Source of the DNA: Dipteronia dyeriana | Taxonomy: Eukaryota > Streptophyta > Magnoliopsida > Sapindales > Sapindaceae | Assembly: GCA_032871835.1 (NCBI GenBank) | Contig: CM065301.1 | Location: 10,734,413-10,798,412 of the forward strand | Direction of reading: 5' to 3' | Length of the DNA: 64,000 nucleotides | Part shown: one piece after another, positions 25,082 through 40,696 of the stretch | Layout: the number at the start of each line of letters is the position of its first letter | Numbering within the stretch: position 1 is the first letter of the stretch | The notes under the pieces: model-generated | Database searches by the model: none | The model's input: only the letters and a program-made list of their open reading frames with translations | Told to the model about the DNA's origin: nothing | Translations under genes and position numbers: made by a program

Positions 25082-25772
25082 GTTTATTTCTGGGTTGTTC
25101 ACTTATTTCTTTTTTAGAGGTCTGCATGTATTGATATGTATGCTTACCTATCTATGTTGTTTGAATATCTTAATTGGATTTTACCGAAAATGATTAGGTT
25201 TCCAGATGTTCACCTCAAGTTTTGTTGAATGACTTGAAACTCAATTTTGAACAATATCTATTTAGATCTAGAATTGACCCTGTCATCTAGTCATCACCTG
25301 GGGTTGATATATAACAGGCTTTTTTACTGTTATTTTGAGTTATAGTACCAAAGATACTTGTTTAAATGTTGTTGGTGATTCTGTAAATAGGTTTTTTATT
25401 TTAGTAACCCTCTTATGCAATTCGTTGTGGAATCTTTTATGTGGAGTATTTGCTTATAATTGATTAAACAGCCCTTGAAAATGACAAAATTGTATATGAT
25501 GTGTAGTTTTATGGAATTTTGTTTGTCTCAAGTTGATGCTTCTAGTATTTTTTCTTGTTATGTTCATAATGTCTGTTACTTTTGTGCAATCATATAGGCA
25601 GGTGTAACATGAGTTTCATTTGCCAAACTTAATCTTTAAACTCTTTAGATTCAGTTAAGCGATTGGGTTGACTGTTTATTTCATTTTTTCTTCATACTAA
25701 TCATACTATTCATCAAGACTGACTTCAAACCTCCTTCTTATTTAGACTATTCTTTGTTTTGTTTGTAACTAG

Positions 25773-28400
25773 ATGTCTAAGGATCCTAACGACAAATACT
25801 GGCGGTTCCTGGACCACAATACGAGGGTTCGCTCAAGAATAAATAGTAATAGCAAATGTCAGATTATTCAAGTTGTTAAATATGTCCTTAGTAATTGTGG
25901 AATGTTAGAAAGGTTATTTGGATTTACCACAACCCGTTGTAGTTCACGGGATGCTTATTTACAATCTCCTTAAAAAGAAGATTATTCATCCGAATGGAAA
26001 AGATGATGAAATGTGGTTCGGTTGGGGACATATGAAAGTTTGTTTCGACAAAGAACAATTTTGTTTTAGTAGTGGGTTGAAAATGGGTTTGATGCCTGAA
26101 AGGTTTATGAAGATGAAACCAGATGTAGAGGGTTATTTGTATACAATATATTTCAAATATAGGCCGACACTAGAAGTTTTGCAAAGCATTTTTTCATAAT
26201 GAACGGAAGAGGATGGTGAACACTTGTTAAAGATGACGTACATCTTAATGGGTGACAATTTTTTGGCAAGGATGACCAAATGAGCGTCATACCGGGTTGG
26301 TTGATAGCTTTAGATGATAATGAACAAGTTTTTATAAATTTTTACAAATTTTTCGTGGGGAACACATATCTTCAGTATGACATTGTTTTGACTTCATTGT
26401 TTAACTGAGAAACGACTTAAAAGATCGAGAGGGGAAATCCCTTTACATACAACATACACGGATTTGCTTTAGCATTTCAGGTATGAGTATCATATTTTAT
26501 AGTCCTTTCAACAATACGAACAATATTTGTATAAAAAATGACATTGTTTGATTGTTGTCATTGTATAGGTATGGGCCATTGAGACTATACATTGGTTGAC
26601 ACATGTCATCAGTACATGAATTGGTTCGGGGTTTCCAAGGATAAAGAATTGAAATTTCAATAAAAAAAAACATGAAGACCAAAAACAAGTTCACATCAGG
26701 GGGTGTGTATTTCATTAATTTTTCTCTCGTATGTTATTTCTTCTCTATTGCAATATATAAAATTTTGTATTACATAAATGTTATTAGTGAATATAAGTTT
26801 AGGCTATAATATTGTTTGTTACCTAAATGCATATATCATTGGTAAATTGGGAAGCTGACCCGAAGGAAATAGAGACGGATTACTACAAGTCATTAGACCC
26901 AGACTATGTGTGTGGAAAAATACTACATAAGGGTAAGGTGGTAGAGGTTGAAGATGTAATTGACGATGAAGAGAATGTTGGTTTTGATGAAGACAGAGAT
27001 GAGAAATTGAAAGATCCCGCAAATATCAATGATGGAGATGCTGCTTTTTCCAACCACCCGGTCATAAGATCTTCAAACTCCATATCAGAACCCCCAGCTA
27101 AGAAGCAGCTCTTCCCCTCTAAGGTAGAACTTCAAACTCCGAAGGTATCACCTTCATTTTTATTGTTCTGTTACATTTGATGTATTGTATTTTTGGGAAC
27201 TTACATATTTTTTTATTTGCAGTCTAAAATTCAGACTTTAGTGCCATCCAACATCGTTGAACTCTATTATGGTTGTACTGTTTAAGGAATGCGAAGAACG
27301 AATGACTGCTTTTTATGGAGAAAAATTTAAGGAAAGCGAAGAATAGATAACTGCTTTCTGTAAAGCCAAATTTGTAAGTATTGTTGAACAAATGACAGCG
27401 TTACAGAAGGTTGAAGATACAACTGTGGCGGTAACTTCAAAACAACATATTCATCCATCAAACAACATTAGATCGGGTAAAAAATCACAAACAAAAGAAT
27501 ATGGTAAGAGTATACACTCAGGAGTTGGAATGAGTGATGTTCCAACCACTGTCGATTTTGAAATGCCTGATGTTCCAACCGACGTCGGAGTTGATGCCAA
27601 ATTGGATGAGAGTGAACTTCCAACCGAAATTGTTGATGCCAAACTAGACAACACAAATGTTCTAGTTGAGGGTTCAGAAGAAGCTTCAGCACAGGATCCT
27701 GATGTCAGTGTGACCAAGATTGCTTTGAATGCCGAAATGAAAATGATTGTCGTTTCAGATGCAGTGGCTCTGGTACATGAAAATTGTTATGGATTATGTT
27801 AACATGTCTTGTATGACTTCAAAATAGAACACTGTTTGCATTGTTATTTGTTCATGTTTTCTCCCTTGTATGCTCCTTTCTTCATTTCTTTCTCTTTTTT
27901 GTTGTTATTATGCACTTACTTTATAAACAATGTTTATTTCATGATTGAAAAGTTTTCATGTCCCATATAATCTTAAATAAATATGTTTATAAATTTAGGA
28001 TCCCGACAACGATGTCAAACTGGTAAAAAGTGATATTCCAATCACAGACCTGAATACTGGAGATGAGCAACCTCAGGTATATGTGGTATGCATATATTTG
28101 TCTTCATATCCCTTGTATTATATATAGTAAATATCCTTGGTGCAAGTATCAGTTGAGAATTTGTTATTCAACCCAACTAAAATGGATAAGATCTACAATT
28201 CCGTTCTGCTTGCCATATAGCAGCATGTGCCGTAGTCAAAGGTTTAGGTTTAAGTTCAGGGAATAGTTATCGACGATTACCCATCTCCGGTAATGAACAT
28301 GTTGGTTCCCAACAGTGATTAAAGTGTGATAGCTCTTGACAAGGATGACCCTTATGTTGAATACAAGGATCACGATAACTCATCTAGATCCCATTGACGA
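25773..28400 (+). pseudogene. DUF1985-type (Ulp1-associated) gene, degenerate
   Basis: The segment 25773-25970 encodes MSKDPNDKYWRFLDHNTRVR and related residues. After a frame change, 25918-26199 encodes PNGKDDEMWFGWGHMKVCF and FCFSSGLKMGLMPERF, the DUF1985 pattern in which a WF block is followed by F...SGL. Frames then break at about 26200 and 26280-26720 (remnants of NFLARMT and WAIETI-like text). Acidic, low-complexity segments follow at 26827-27180 (WEADPKEIETDYYKSLDP) and 27392-27802 (repeated VPTxVDxEMPDVPT). In plants such proteins usually end in a Ulp1 cysteine protease domain and are often carried by MULEs. I do not see that domain, so the gene is truncated. It may have had introns, and its true exons cannot be fixed by eye. 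Confidence 0.65.
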
Positions 28401-28639
28401 CATGCGCGGGAACGTTGTTCTAAGTCAACAATTGTGTCAGTCCATTTGCCGTCTACCTTGAATCTGTTGTAATCAATGAGATGAACCTCACATAATTGTG
28501 ATTGTAATACCCTTTGTTTGGTGTGATCGTATGCATACCGAGTCAAATATGTAAACATTTCACGTGCATTTGTTCGATGGTTGTGGAACCATATTTGTAA
28601 CAAATCTCTGATGAATTCAACAATAGACGCAATTAGCAA
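28379..28639 (-). pseudogene. MULE transposase C-terminal fragment
   Basis: On the minus strand the frame encodes EFIRDLLQIWFHNHRTNARE, then MFTYLTRYAYDHTKQRVLQS and IVDLEQRSRACRQWDLDEL. This is the conserved region after the catalytic domain of MuDR-like transposases, running into the SWIM-type zinc finger (the C-x-CxxW region is changed to RACRQW). The preceding DDE domain is absent and the frame ends at 28379. It is opposite in strand to the DUF1985 gene, so the 24-30 kb block is a rearranged mosaic. Confidence 0.75.
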
Positions 28640-29214
28640 CTTCTGGATTGCAAGTAGACATTAATTCATTAACTCCCCATTATTCGCAGTAGAAGGCTTA
28701 ACATATGGCAGATCAGGTACGGTGGGAAAGTGAAGAGATTGACCAATATTGTTGACTGGATAGTTCAAGTGGAGCAGATGAGGGTCAACATATGGCGGAG
28801 AACGGTGGTGAAAGGAAGATAGTGGTCAATATTGTTGGTCGAATATTGTACATCGAGCCGATGCGATTTAACATATACCACTAGAGCTTTGGTCATTATT
28901 TATTGATGAAAAAGAATTGTTGATAAAAAAAATCATATGAAAAAGGTGATTTTATGTCGACAACGGCATCCAAAAATGGGATGGTAGGGGGAGGCGGAGA
29001 TACGTCGGAGGAGGAAGGTACAATAGAGGTTGGGAAGCAAGATTATGACCATTATTAATATGGCTTTCATATTGTGGAGGCATGGTGGGTAGATGATGGC
29101 TATTATCAAAGTTACTAATAATAGGGCTTTGGTAATTTTCATTTGATGAAAAATATTCATTTGTACTCATTAAGTTGGTATAAGTATAAGCTGAACCAGC
29201 GTGGTCCACTACAT
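28640..29214 (-). other. Repetitive minus-strand sequence, possibly coding in origin
   Basis: The minus strand has a 108-codon frame (28952-29278) rich in Asn, Tyr and Pro (NSHHLPTMPPQYESH, LYLPPPTYLRLPLPSHF). Similar text recurs at about 28690-28880, and again at about 29562-29650 beyond the MITE inserted at 29215. For example, plus-strand GGAGGAAGGTACAATAGAGG near 29006 resembles GAGGAAGGTACGCTGACAG near 29606. This looks like tandem copies of a proline-rich tail linked to the neighbouring MULE fragment. The function is unknown. Confidence 0.4.
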
Positions 29215-29553
29215 CAGGGCCAGTCCTGACGTATTGGAGGCCCAGGATGAAAATTTTGAAAATGGTCCCTTTATTCATATATATTTTTTTGATATGAAGA
29301 GCACGTAAACAAACTAAATTGAGCAGCCACCCATAATCAATGACTCCATAGCTAGAGGAAAATCATCAATCCAGTGTTGGTCATCTACATAATTACAATA
29401 AGTAAGGCCTTCTAATTTTTTAATATATTATATATCTATAGTTTTAAAAAATGAATTAGGCCCATAACAACTCAAAGACTTCATAGACTTTAATGAAAAA
29501 AATTTAGGGCCTAGGACGGTTGCACTCGGTGTGCCCCTCTAGGGCCAGCTCTG
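29215..29553. mobile_element. hAT-type MITE with CAGGGCC ends, 339 bp
   Basis: The left end is CAGGGCCAGTCCTGAC. The right end, reverse-complemented, is CAGAGCTGGCCCTAG. The flanking 8-mers CACTACAT (29207-29214) and CATTATAT (29554-29561) match at 6 of 8 positions, fitting an aged hAT target duplication. Just inside the ends lie GGAGGCCCAGGATG and TTTAGGGCCTAGGACGG, the GGGCC-rich style of many plant hAT MITEs. There is no coding capacity. It splits the repetitive minus-strand sequence at 28640-29650. Confidence 0.75.
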
Positions 29554-29657
29554 CATTATATCATCCAAAAAAGGTGCGGTGAGGGGCGACAAAGGTATGG
29601 TGACAGAGGAAGGTACGCTGACAGTAGGGAAGCTATGATTTTGGCCATTATGATTAG

Positions 29658-30159
29658 TAGTGTTCAAAAATACGCGTCTAGGCACCGCCTAGGTGCTAGA
29701 CGGTCGTCGACCTTCCCGATTAGGACAAAACGGGCCGTATTAGGCGTCGAGTATAAAAACGGACGATTTGACCTTTTTATCGGTTGATTTTGTCGATTAA
29801 TTGGTCTAGGCGGAGTCAAAGTCGTTTTTATATTCTAGTTATATTGTTTAAAATTTGAATATTGAATTATTTTTTAAAAAGAGATTGAATATTGGTTTTG
29901 TATGTAGAAAAAATAATTAAAAATAAATAAATTATTGGTCGTCTAGGTGCTGCCTAGGTAGGGGCGGAACTGAAAGTCAAGAATTTGAGGGGCCAAATAT
30001 GGTACTAAAATATAAAATATTTTTTTAAAAAATAAAAAATCTGAATTTTTTAAGTATAATTTTCTTTTCAGTGAGCTAGGGGGGCCATGGAATCCGCCCG
30101 TCTAGGCGCTGAGCGCTATGCTATTGCCCAACTAGTGCCTAGCGTTTACTAGAACACTG
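29658..30159. mobile_element. hAT-type MITE with a second MITE nested in it
   Basis: The ends are the inverted repeats TAGTGTTC (left) and CAGTGTTC (right end, reverse-complemented). The flanking 8-mers ATGATTAG (29650-29657) and ATGATTAA (30160-30167) match at 7 of 8. Subterminal sequences are inverted versions of CGCCTAGGTGCTAGACGG and CTAGGCGCTGAGCGC. The element aligns with the diverged copy at 11989-12342, except for an extra block at 29961-30099. No protein-coding capacity. Confidence 0.8.
29961..30099. mobile_element. Nested short MITE (GGGGCGGA ends), about 139 bp
   Basis: This block is absent from the homologous element at 11989-12342. It has inverted ends GGGGCGGAA and (reverse-complemented right end) GGGCGGATT. 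The interior is AT-rich with GGGGCCAAATATGG near the left and CTAGGGGGGCC near the right. The target duplication is too short or too altered to define (perhaps GTA/GTC). The insertion is younger than its host element. Confidence 0.6.
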
Positions 30160-30167
30160 ATGATTAA

Positions 30168-30892
30168 TATGACAAATATGATAGCTTTCATTAGTGTTCC
30201 TTTTCATCTTCACTTCAAATTAATTTACTTTAAACGAATTTGATCCAAAATATATATATATGGATTTTGTTTGCAGAATTCATTTTAGTTTATAATTATT
30301 AATCCTTTGATGTATATAGTTTTGGATTAGATTACAGAATACGAAGTTTAGTTGGAATTGTCAATTTTATTTTTTTGATAAAAGAATTGTCAATATATAT
30401 AGACAAAAGTAGAAGAAGAATTGATAATATTATTCTAACAAGAATCAAGAAATATATACAAGTAATTAGCAGAGCGTGCCAAAGAATTTACTATAAATAT
30501 AAGAGTTGAATCGTCTCACCGGATGGAATCTTGACAGATTGATGAAATTGGATTAAACAAAAAAAAAGAAAAAAATCCTCGTGTGCCTCCTCAAAGATTT
30601 GAAACTTTATAAAATTATTTATCCATCAAAGTGCCTTTAATCAAAAGAGCCTCTTTTCTGTTAATATCATTCAGTATCTTTATGCATTGCTATAATTAAT
30701 TTATTAATACTTAGACTTAGACACTTTTAAAAGATTTCATTCATGGCATTAATTAAGAAGTATAATAAATCATTTCTAAACAATTACTTAATAAATAAAG
30801 TATCGTCTCCTCTATTGGGAAAGTAGTAGTCTGGACTATGCTCGTAGAGTCATATCTCGTCAAGTCCTAACGGTTGTAACCTTTCAAAAAAA
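30168..30892. other. AT-rich intergenic DNA, nothing recognised
   Basis: AT-rich with simple A/T runs. No gene, RNA gene or element boundary is recognised. Confidence 0.4.
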
Positions 30893-31744
30893 AAATATCA
30901 ATAGTACCACTTGAGGCCTTGCAGGAGATGATGCTATCGTACCCAAAGAATAAGTGGCCGATGTGGGCCTTTCCATACAACACCCGACTCTTAGGATTCT
31001 ATCATTCTTTTCCGAATTTGAGATTAAACAAGAGGTGACTTCAGTACAAAGGAAAAAAAAATATAAGGGGAAAAGGGAAATCTTTGCCTTAGACCTCTTA
31101 AAGACACCGCATCACATACTATCTTTCCATTTAACAAAAAAAGAGATCCTAGAAGTTAAGATACAATCCATAACCAGCACTATCCAGTTAGATGGGAAAT
31201 GCAACATTTCCATGACCGCTTGGAGAAAACCTCATTCAACTATGTCATAAGCCCACTCCTGTCCAAATTCAGAGCCATCAAACCTCTCTTCTTGGATTTC
31301 TTCTGAGCAATGGAGTGAAGAATCTCAAATGAAACCGGGATATTATCAAAAATTTACCTACTAGGGACGAAAGCGGATTGTTCGTCACTGTTTTGTACAC
31401 AATGTTGTAAAGAGAGATGCCATAAATCTTTGGTCTAAAAAGGATTATGCATTTTCGGAACAAGGACTACATTGGTGTTGTTAAAATCTCTTACATATAA
31501 TTCACCATTCAAAACCCGATGACACACCTTTGAGTATTCCAGAATTTCCTAAAAAAGATGGCTTGTAAGCCATCCAACCCAAGTGACTTAGTCTGGCCTA
31601 TCTCGTAGATTGCTCTTTTAATTTCCTCTACGGTGAACACCCCACTGAACTAGTCTCTCATCTCATCATTTAGTCTAGAATTGATAACCTCTGTAGCTTG
31701 TCTGATATTACGGGAAGAGGGAATTAAAGATTGGAAAATAGAGG
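30893..31744 (-). mobile_element. Second LINE fragment, same family as 20047-23325
   Basis: The plus-strand text follows that of 22050-22910 in the same order: CACTTGAGGCCTTGCAGGAG with GATGCTATCGT, the CACTCCTGTCC...CAATGGAGTGAAGAATCTC block, GATTATGCATT, AAGATGGCTTG and TTTAATTTCCTCTACGGT. It therefore carries only part of the RT domain on the minus strand. The position of the FMDD box reads FGYD here, so one catalytic aspartate is lost. Both ends are truncated. The frame at 30954-31250 (+) is antisense to this and is not a gene. Confidence 0.75.
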
Positions 31745-31753
31745 CAAATTACA

Positions 31754-31930
31754 TAGGGATGGCAAAATCCCGGCTCCGAGCCGGGTATACCTAGAGCCGA
31801 CCGGGTACCTAGGTTTTGAGAGACCTGGTATCCACCTGGGAAAAATTCGGATGTTGTAATCCAAGTATCCAGCCCGGAAAGGCCCTGCCGTGTGTTCGGG
31901 TATCCATATCCAGGTTTTACCCAACTTTTT
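31754..31930. mobile_element. Fragment of a GGGTA-rich MITE
   Basis: The fragment begins TAGGGATGGCAAAATCCCGG and contains many inverted GGGTATCC/GGATACCC-like motifs (CCGGGTATACC, CCGGGTACC, GGTATCCACC, GGGTATCCATATCC). TAGGGATGGCAAAA is a common start of plant hAT-type MITEs, but a matching right end was not found, so the copy is probably truncated at about 31930. It lies directly against the LINE fragment. No coding capacity. Confidence 0.5.
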
Positions 31931-32032
31931 TTTTATGTTTTTTTATTAAGTATTTTTGTATTGCCAAACTGAAAAGATCAACAATGTAACGTGTAAAATA
32001 GTTCATCAAATTAACCTCCATTGCACCTTAAA

Positions 32033-33014
32033 GGTGCGTTTGGTGCGCGGGATAAGATTGAACTATTTTTATGAGATGAGATTTGATTGAATTGGATATG
32101 ATTGGATTGGATTGGATTAACTACAATGTTTTCCTTGTTTGGTGCAACTTGGGTTGGATAAAAAATAGTCTAATCATATGTTTGGTTTGTGATGGGAATG
32201 GATAAAAAATAATTGAATTATTTAAATGAATAAAAATATTTTAATCAATTAAAAAAATTAAACCATATTCATTAGATAAGAACTCTCAATCTTCTTAATT
32301 TCTCATATTGTTCGGACTCTCTTTCTCTCTCTTTTCCTAACTAACGTTCTTTTCTTTCTCAGATTCTCTCTCTCATCGCTCTCTCTATCTTCTCTCCTCG
32401 TTCTCTCTCTATCTTGTTCTCTCCTCTCTTTGTTTTTTTTTTTTAAGTTTGATACAGATGGATCTGGTGGGATTGGATCTAAAAAATTAAAATTTGTGGT
32501 GGTAAGGATGGCAATGGTGGCCTGTTGTAATTGCTTTGTGACCCCTATTTTGGTTTGATTTTATGGGTTTTAATGGGTTTTGATGATTTTCTTGGTTTGA
32601 ATGTGTTTGAATGATTTTATGGGTTTGATTGGGTTTGGATGATTGCGTGAGTTTCTTTGATTTTTTGTGTTTGTGTCATTTTCATGGTTTTTTTTATTTC
32701 GGTTAATGGGTTTCGAAAAAAAATGATTTTTTTTTCTTGGAAACAGATTGAAGATTGACGAGGGATCTTTTTTTTTTTTTCTAGCTTTGATTTAATTGAT
32801 TGAAGAAGAAGAACAGTAAAATTGGAGGGGATAAAATAATCCCATCGATTTGGAGGGGATTATTTTATCCTCCTCTGGGATAAAAAAAAATTCACTAAAA
32901 ATAGTCATAAAACAAAATTCACTAAAAATAGTCATGCATATTTGCACTCACCAAACAAAAGATTGGACTAAAAAGAGTCCAATCCTAGTCAAATCCTGAT
33001 CAACAAACACACCC
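32033..33014. mobile_element. Non-autonomous TIR element, 982 bp, relative of 7381-8241
   Basis: The left end is GGTGCGTTTGGTGCGCGGGA and the reverse-complemented right end is GGGTGTGTTTGTTGATCAGG. It is flanked on both sides by TAAA (32029-32032 and 33015-33018). The left end is nearly the same as the reverse-complemented right end of the 7381-8241 element. Subterminal regions carry repeated GATTGGATTGGATTGG on the left and TCCAATCCTAGTC on the right. The interior has a CT-rich tract (about 32320-32430), TTTGATGGGTTT-like repeats and no ORF with a known domain. Confidence 0.65.
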
Positions 33015-33159
33015 TAAAATTATTCACTTTATTAATATAGGACGAGGTCTAAAAATATAATACTCAAACCAGATATAGAGTAAAATTACTCAAACCAGAT
33101 ATAGAGTAAAATTGTACCACAACGTTTTCATCGATACCAAAAGGCTTGTTGGCTGCACT

Positions 33160-33513
33160 TAGACATGTCGCCGGTTTCGGTTTCGGGGAAACCTGAACCG
33201 GAATTGGAAACGGAAACGGAAACGGCCTTTACCGGTTCCGGTTTTGACGAGTCATTTTTTTTTTCATTTTTCGTTCATAAAAAAAAATTCCATATGTAAA
33301 AGTAAAATTGTAAATACATGTTATTGAGTCACCTAAAAAAATTAACTAAAATAAATAACACAATAAAAATAAAAATAAAAACTGTTTTGGTGGAACCGGA
33401 TGGTTCTACCAAAACAGAAACCGAAACCGAAACCGTGCACTGTAGCGGTTTCGAACCGAAACCGAACACTCCGGTTCGGTTCATCGGTTCGAACTGGACC
33501 ACCAACATATCTA
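33160..33513. mobile_element. GGTTTCGG-rich hAT-type MITE, aged copy
   Basis: The element starts TAGACATGTCGCCGGTTTCG. Its right end, reverse-complemented, starts TAGATATGTTGGTGGTCCAG. The flanks GCTGCACT and ACCACACT agree at only 5 of 8, so the target duplication is decayed. The subterminal zones are inverted arrays of GGTTTC/GAAACC hexamers (about 33171-33245 and 33385-33490). They belong with the elements at 41631, 55962 and 58035. The short frames predicted through it are translations of the hexamer repeat, not genes. Confidence 0.65.
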
Positions 33514-34199
33514 ACCACACTGGATAGACTCACCTAGAAAGTGCATCCATCAAATTAAACTATGACTACCAAATATGGTAACCGGAAACCTAAGTGGAAA
33601 TTCTAGTGAACCTTAAAACTTTGCAGCATATAAGAGTATGCAGTTGGTTTTCAATGTCCTCTGTTAAGATTTATAACTATGGTGTATAATCATGATTGCT
33701 TCTTTTTTAAAGCACACAATAGTATGCATAAATCAATATATCAATTGCGGAATGACATTAGTGTCAATTGATTTCCATTTAAATATCCAACGTGTCAGAT
33801 CACAAACAACTCCTGATCTTTGGTTACCGTTCGTGACCAAAGATATTTTTTTATTATATTCTTATAAGTTAATAACCAATGTATTCCTTGAATCAAATCT
33901 TTTAAACAACAATTATGTAAATAAATATAATTTGCCAAATTTGGAGAAGATGAGAATATAAGTATGTGTCATAAAGAAATCAAATTTCACTACATTCAAC
34001 AAAAAAATCCCCTCTCAAAAGAAGACTCAATCACTTGATAACCATTTTTATAGTTCGTTGCTATTAATCATCATCTTCATCCATCACTTCACCACTCAAA
34101 ATTTCATCTTCAGGAACAATACCTAACAAAAAAAAAACAATTGAAACAATTAAAAGAGAACAAAAATAAAACTATATTATGAAATAAATATAAGTTGAA
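33514..34199. other. Intergenic DNA, nothing recognised
   Basis: AT-rich sequence. The 89-codon frame at 33692-33961 (+) shows no known motif and is probably chance. The stretch 33980-34199 would be the 3' flank of the minus-strand hAT remnant that follows. Confidence 0.4.
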
Positions 34200-35150
34200 G
34201 TGATTTTTTACCTCGTCTTTAAGCCCATTTCCACTATCGAATTTTGGGTGCGCATCAATGCCTCAACTGTGTGTGGATGGAGTCTACTGCGATGTGAACT
34301 TAAATTTCTACCACCAGTACCGAATGTCGGCTCAAAAGAACTCGTGGATACTGGAATTGCCAAAACATCTCGAACAATCTTTGATAATATAGGATATCTA
34401 CCTCTTTACATCTTCCACCATAAGAAAATATCAAATTCTTCCAACCCTGCTATTTATTCTTGCTCCAAATAAGACTCTACTTCGGATGTTAATTTACGTT
34501 GACGACTATGTTTCCTCTTAGAAGATTCAAAGCCCTTCACATCCCACATAGAAAAAGAAGATGAACTAGATGTAAAACTAGAACCTACACCGGACTCCCC
34601 AATGCCTTCAGCCAAACCTCCATTCTCCTTTGCTTGATACTCACAAACCAAATCATTACAAAGTTCAAATGTCCTTTGAGTTTCAAGTTCACAATAAATC
34701 CCATATCTCTGAGAAAAAAAATAATCTATCAGATCCATTTTATATCTAGGATCTAACACAACTGCCACAATTATAACCCCATGAATTTTATCCCAATATT
34801 TTTCAAACTTACGAGTCATATTTGTTGTCATCAACCTAATTACCTAAATCTTTGAATCAAGCCAATATGTCAATGACAATTTAATTTCACAAATCATAGG
34901 AAAGAAAATGTTAGTTGTTAGGTATTTAGTTCCATAAAATAATTGGTCAACTTATAAAAAGGCTTTAAATGCTCACACATCACTTCTGCCAACTCCCACT
35001 CCGATTCACTATCACGTTGCTGTAAACGAATAAAAACATCTTTGTACATCAAAGCAACCTCAAGCATCATATATGTTGAATTCCACCTAGTTTTACAATC
35101 AAGCATTAACTTTTTAGGAGACTTCATTTTATGACCAATCATAATAAAAC
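34200..35150 (-). pseudogene. 3' half of a RICESLEEPER-like hAT transposase gene
   Basis: On the minus strand the frame 35142-34918 reads MKSPKKLMLDCKTRWNSTYM and LKPFYKLTNYF, the hAT RWNSTY block. An intron-like or decayed gap of about 80 bp follows. Then 34834-34454 reads YWDKIHGVIIVAVVLDPRYK followed by a Ser-rich segment. Further on, in another frame, VRDVLAIPVSTSSFEPTF and LHPHTVEALM give the hAT C-terminal dimerisation region (about 34390-34230). The N-terminal zinc finger and the first catalytic part are missing, replaced at about 35150 by the MITE-like array. The sequence differs from both other hAT lineages here, and I see no ends or target duplication. Confidence 0.85.
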
Positions 35151-36412
35151 AATTATTTCACTCTCTCTCATATTTTATTTTACAATTAAATAAGTTTTAA
35201 TATTATTGGTAAAATAGTTAGAAATCATAATCAGCATTTATATGAGAGTTTCTAGAATTAGATCATCTCTAATGCAAATATATATTTTTGAGCTTCTAAA
35301 TAGTATCACACCAGCATTTCTATTTACTACAAGCCAATTTTTGATTTTTTTAGAGAAATGCATATTCATATCTCTAATGTTATTATCTAAAATCAAATAT
35401 GCATCCATTTTATGACCACTCATTATAAAACAATTATTTCACTCTCTCACATCTTTTATTTTACAATTAAATGAGCTTTAATATTATTGGTGGAAATAGT
35501 TAGAAATCCTAGCCAGCATTTATAGGTGAGTTTCTAGAATTAGAAACCCAACCCCATATTCTAACTTTTTTTTTACCACATCATCTCCATATTGAAGTTA
35601 GATAATTGTATTGAATATAGTTTTTTTTACTTTTTTAATTATCTATCCTATGTGATACTCAAATTTCTCTAAATGCATATTTGCATCGGAGATGCGTCAC
35701 ATCATCTCTTTATTCAACTTAAATAATATAATGAAGAGAGTTTTTTTAAGTTTTTTTAAGTTCTTTAGAATCTATCCTATATGACACTCTATTTTTTTCC
35801 AAAAGCATAATAGCATTGGAGATGCTCTTAAATATGTATTTTTGAGTTTTTAAATAGTGTCACATCAACATTTCTACTCACTATGAACCTACTTTTGATT
35901 TTTTTTTTTGAGAAATGCATATTCATATATTCAATACAATTTTTTAAAATCAAATATGTATCTATTTTACGATCAATCATAATAAAACAATTATTACATT
36001 ATCTCTTTTATTTTATTTTACAATTAAATGAGTTTTAATATTATTGGTGGAAATAGCTAGAAATCATAGTCAACATTTTTAGGAGAGTTTCTAAAATTAA
36101 AAACTCAATTCCATATTCTCTAACTTTTTTTTTTTACCATATCATCCTCATATTCAACTCAGATATTGCACTGAAAAGAGTTTTTCTAACTTTTTTAGTA
36201 TCTATCGTATATGACACTTCATTTTCTCCAAATTCATAATAGCATTGGAGATGCTCTTAGAAACCTAACTCCATATTCTCTACTTTTTTGCCATATCGTC
36301 TCCTTATTGAAGTCAGATAATTGTATTTGAGAGAGTTTTTATAACTTTTTAACTATCTATCCTATGTGGTCGTTAATTTTCTCCAAATGTATATTTGCAT
36401 TGGAGATATTCA
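35151..36412. repeat. Array of MITE-like units ending in GCATTGGAGATGCTC
   Basis: Several related units are arranged head to tail. The phrase AAAACAATTATTTCACTCTC occurs at about 35146 and 35429, with a mutated copy near 35989. ATTATTGGTGGAAATAG occurs at about 35485 and 36037. TAATAGCATTGGAGATGCTC occurs at about 35808 and 36237, with weaker forms near 35680 and 36400. Related inverted text (ATCATCTCTAATGC) is at about 35260. GAGCATCTCCAATG-type ends are common in plant MITEs. A short piece shared with the hAT remnant (CATTTTATGACC near 35125) is repeated at about 35409, so the duplication included the junction with that gene. Non-coding. Confidence 0.7.

Positions 36413-40696
<4,284 letters not shown>

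Noticed and set aside
33318..33533. Overlapping frames with TETETE- or FGFGFG-like translations
   Set aside because: They are translations of the GGTTTC/GAAACC hexamer array of a MITE. The same applies to 41881-42249, 56150-56519 and 58024-58236.
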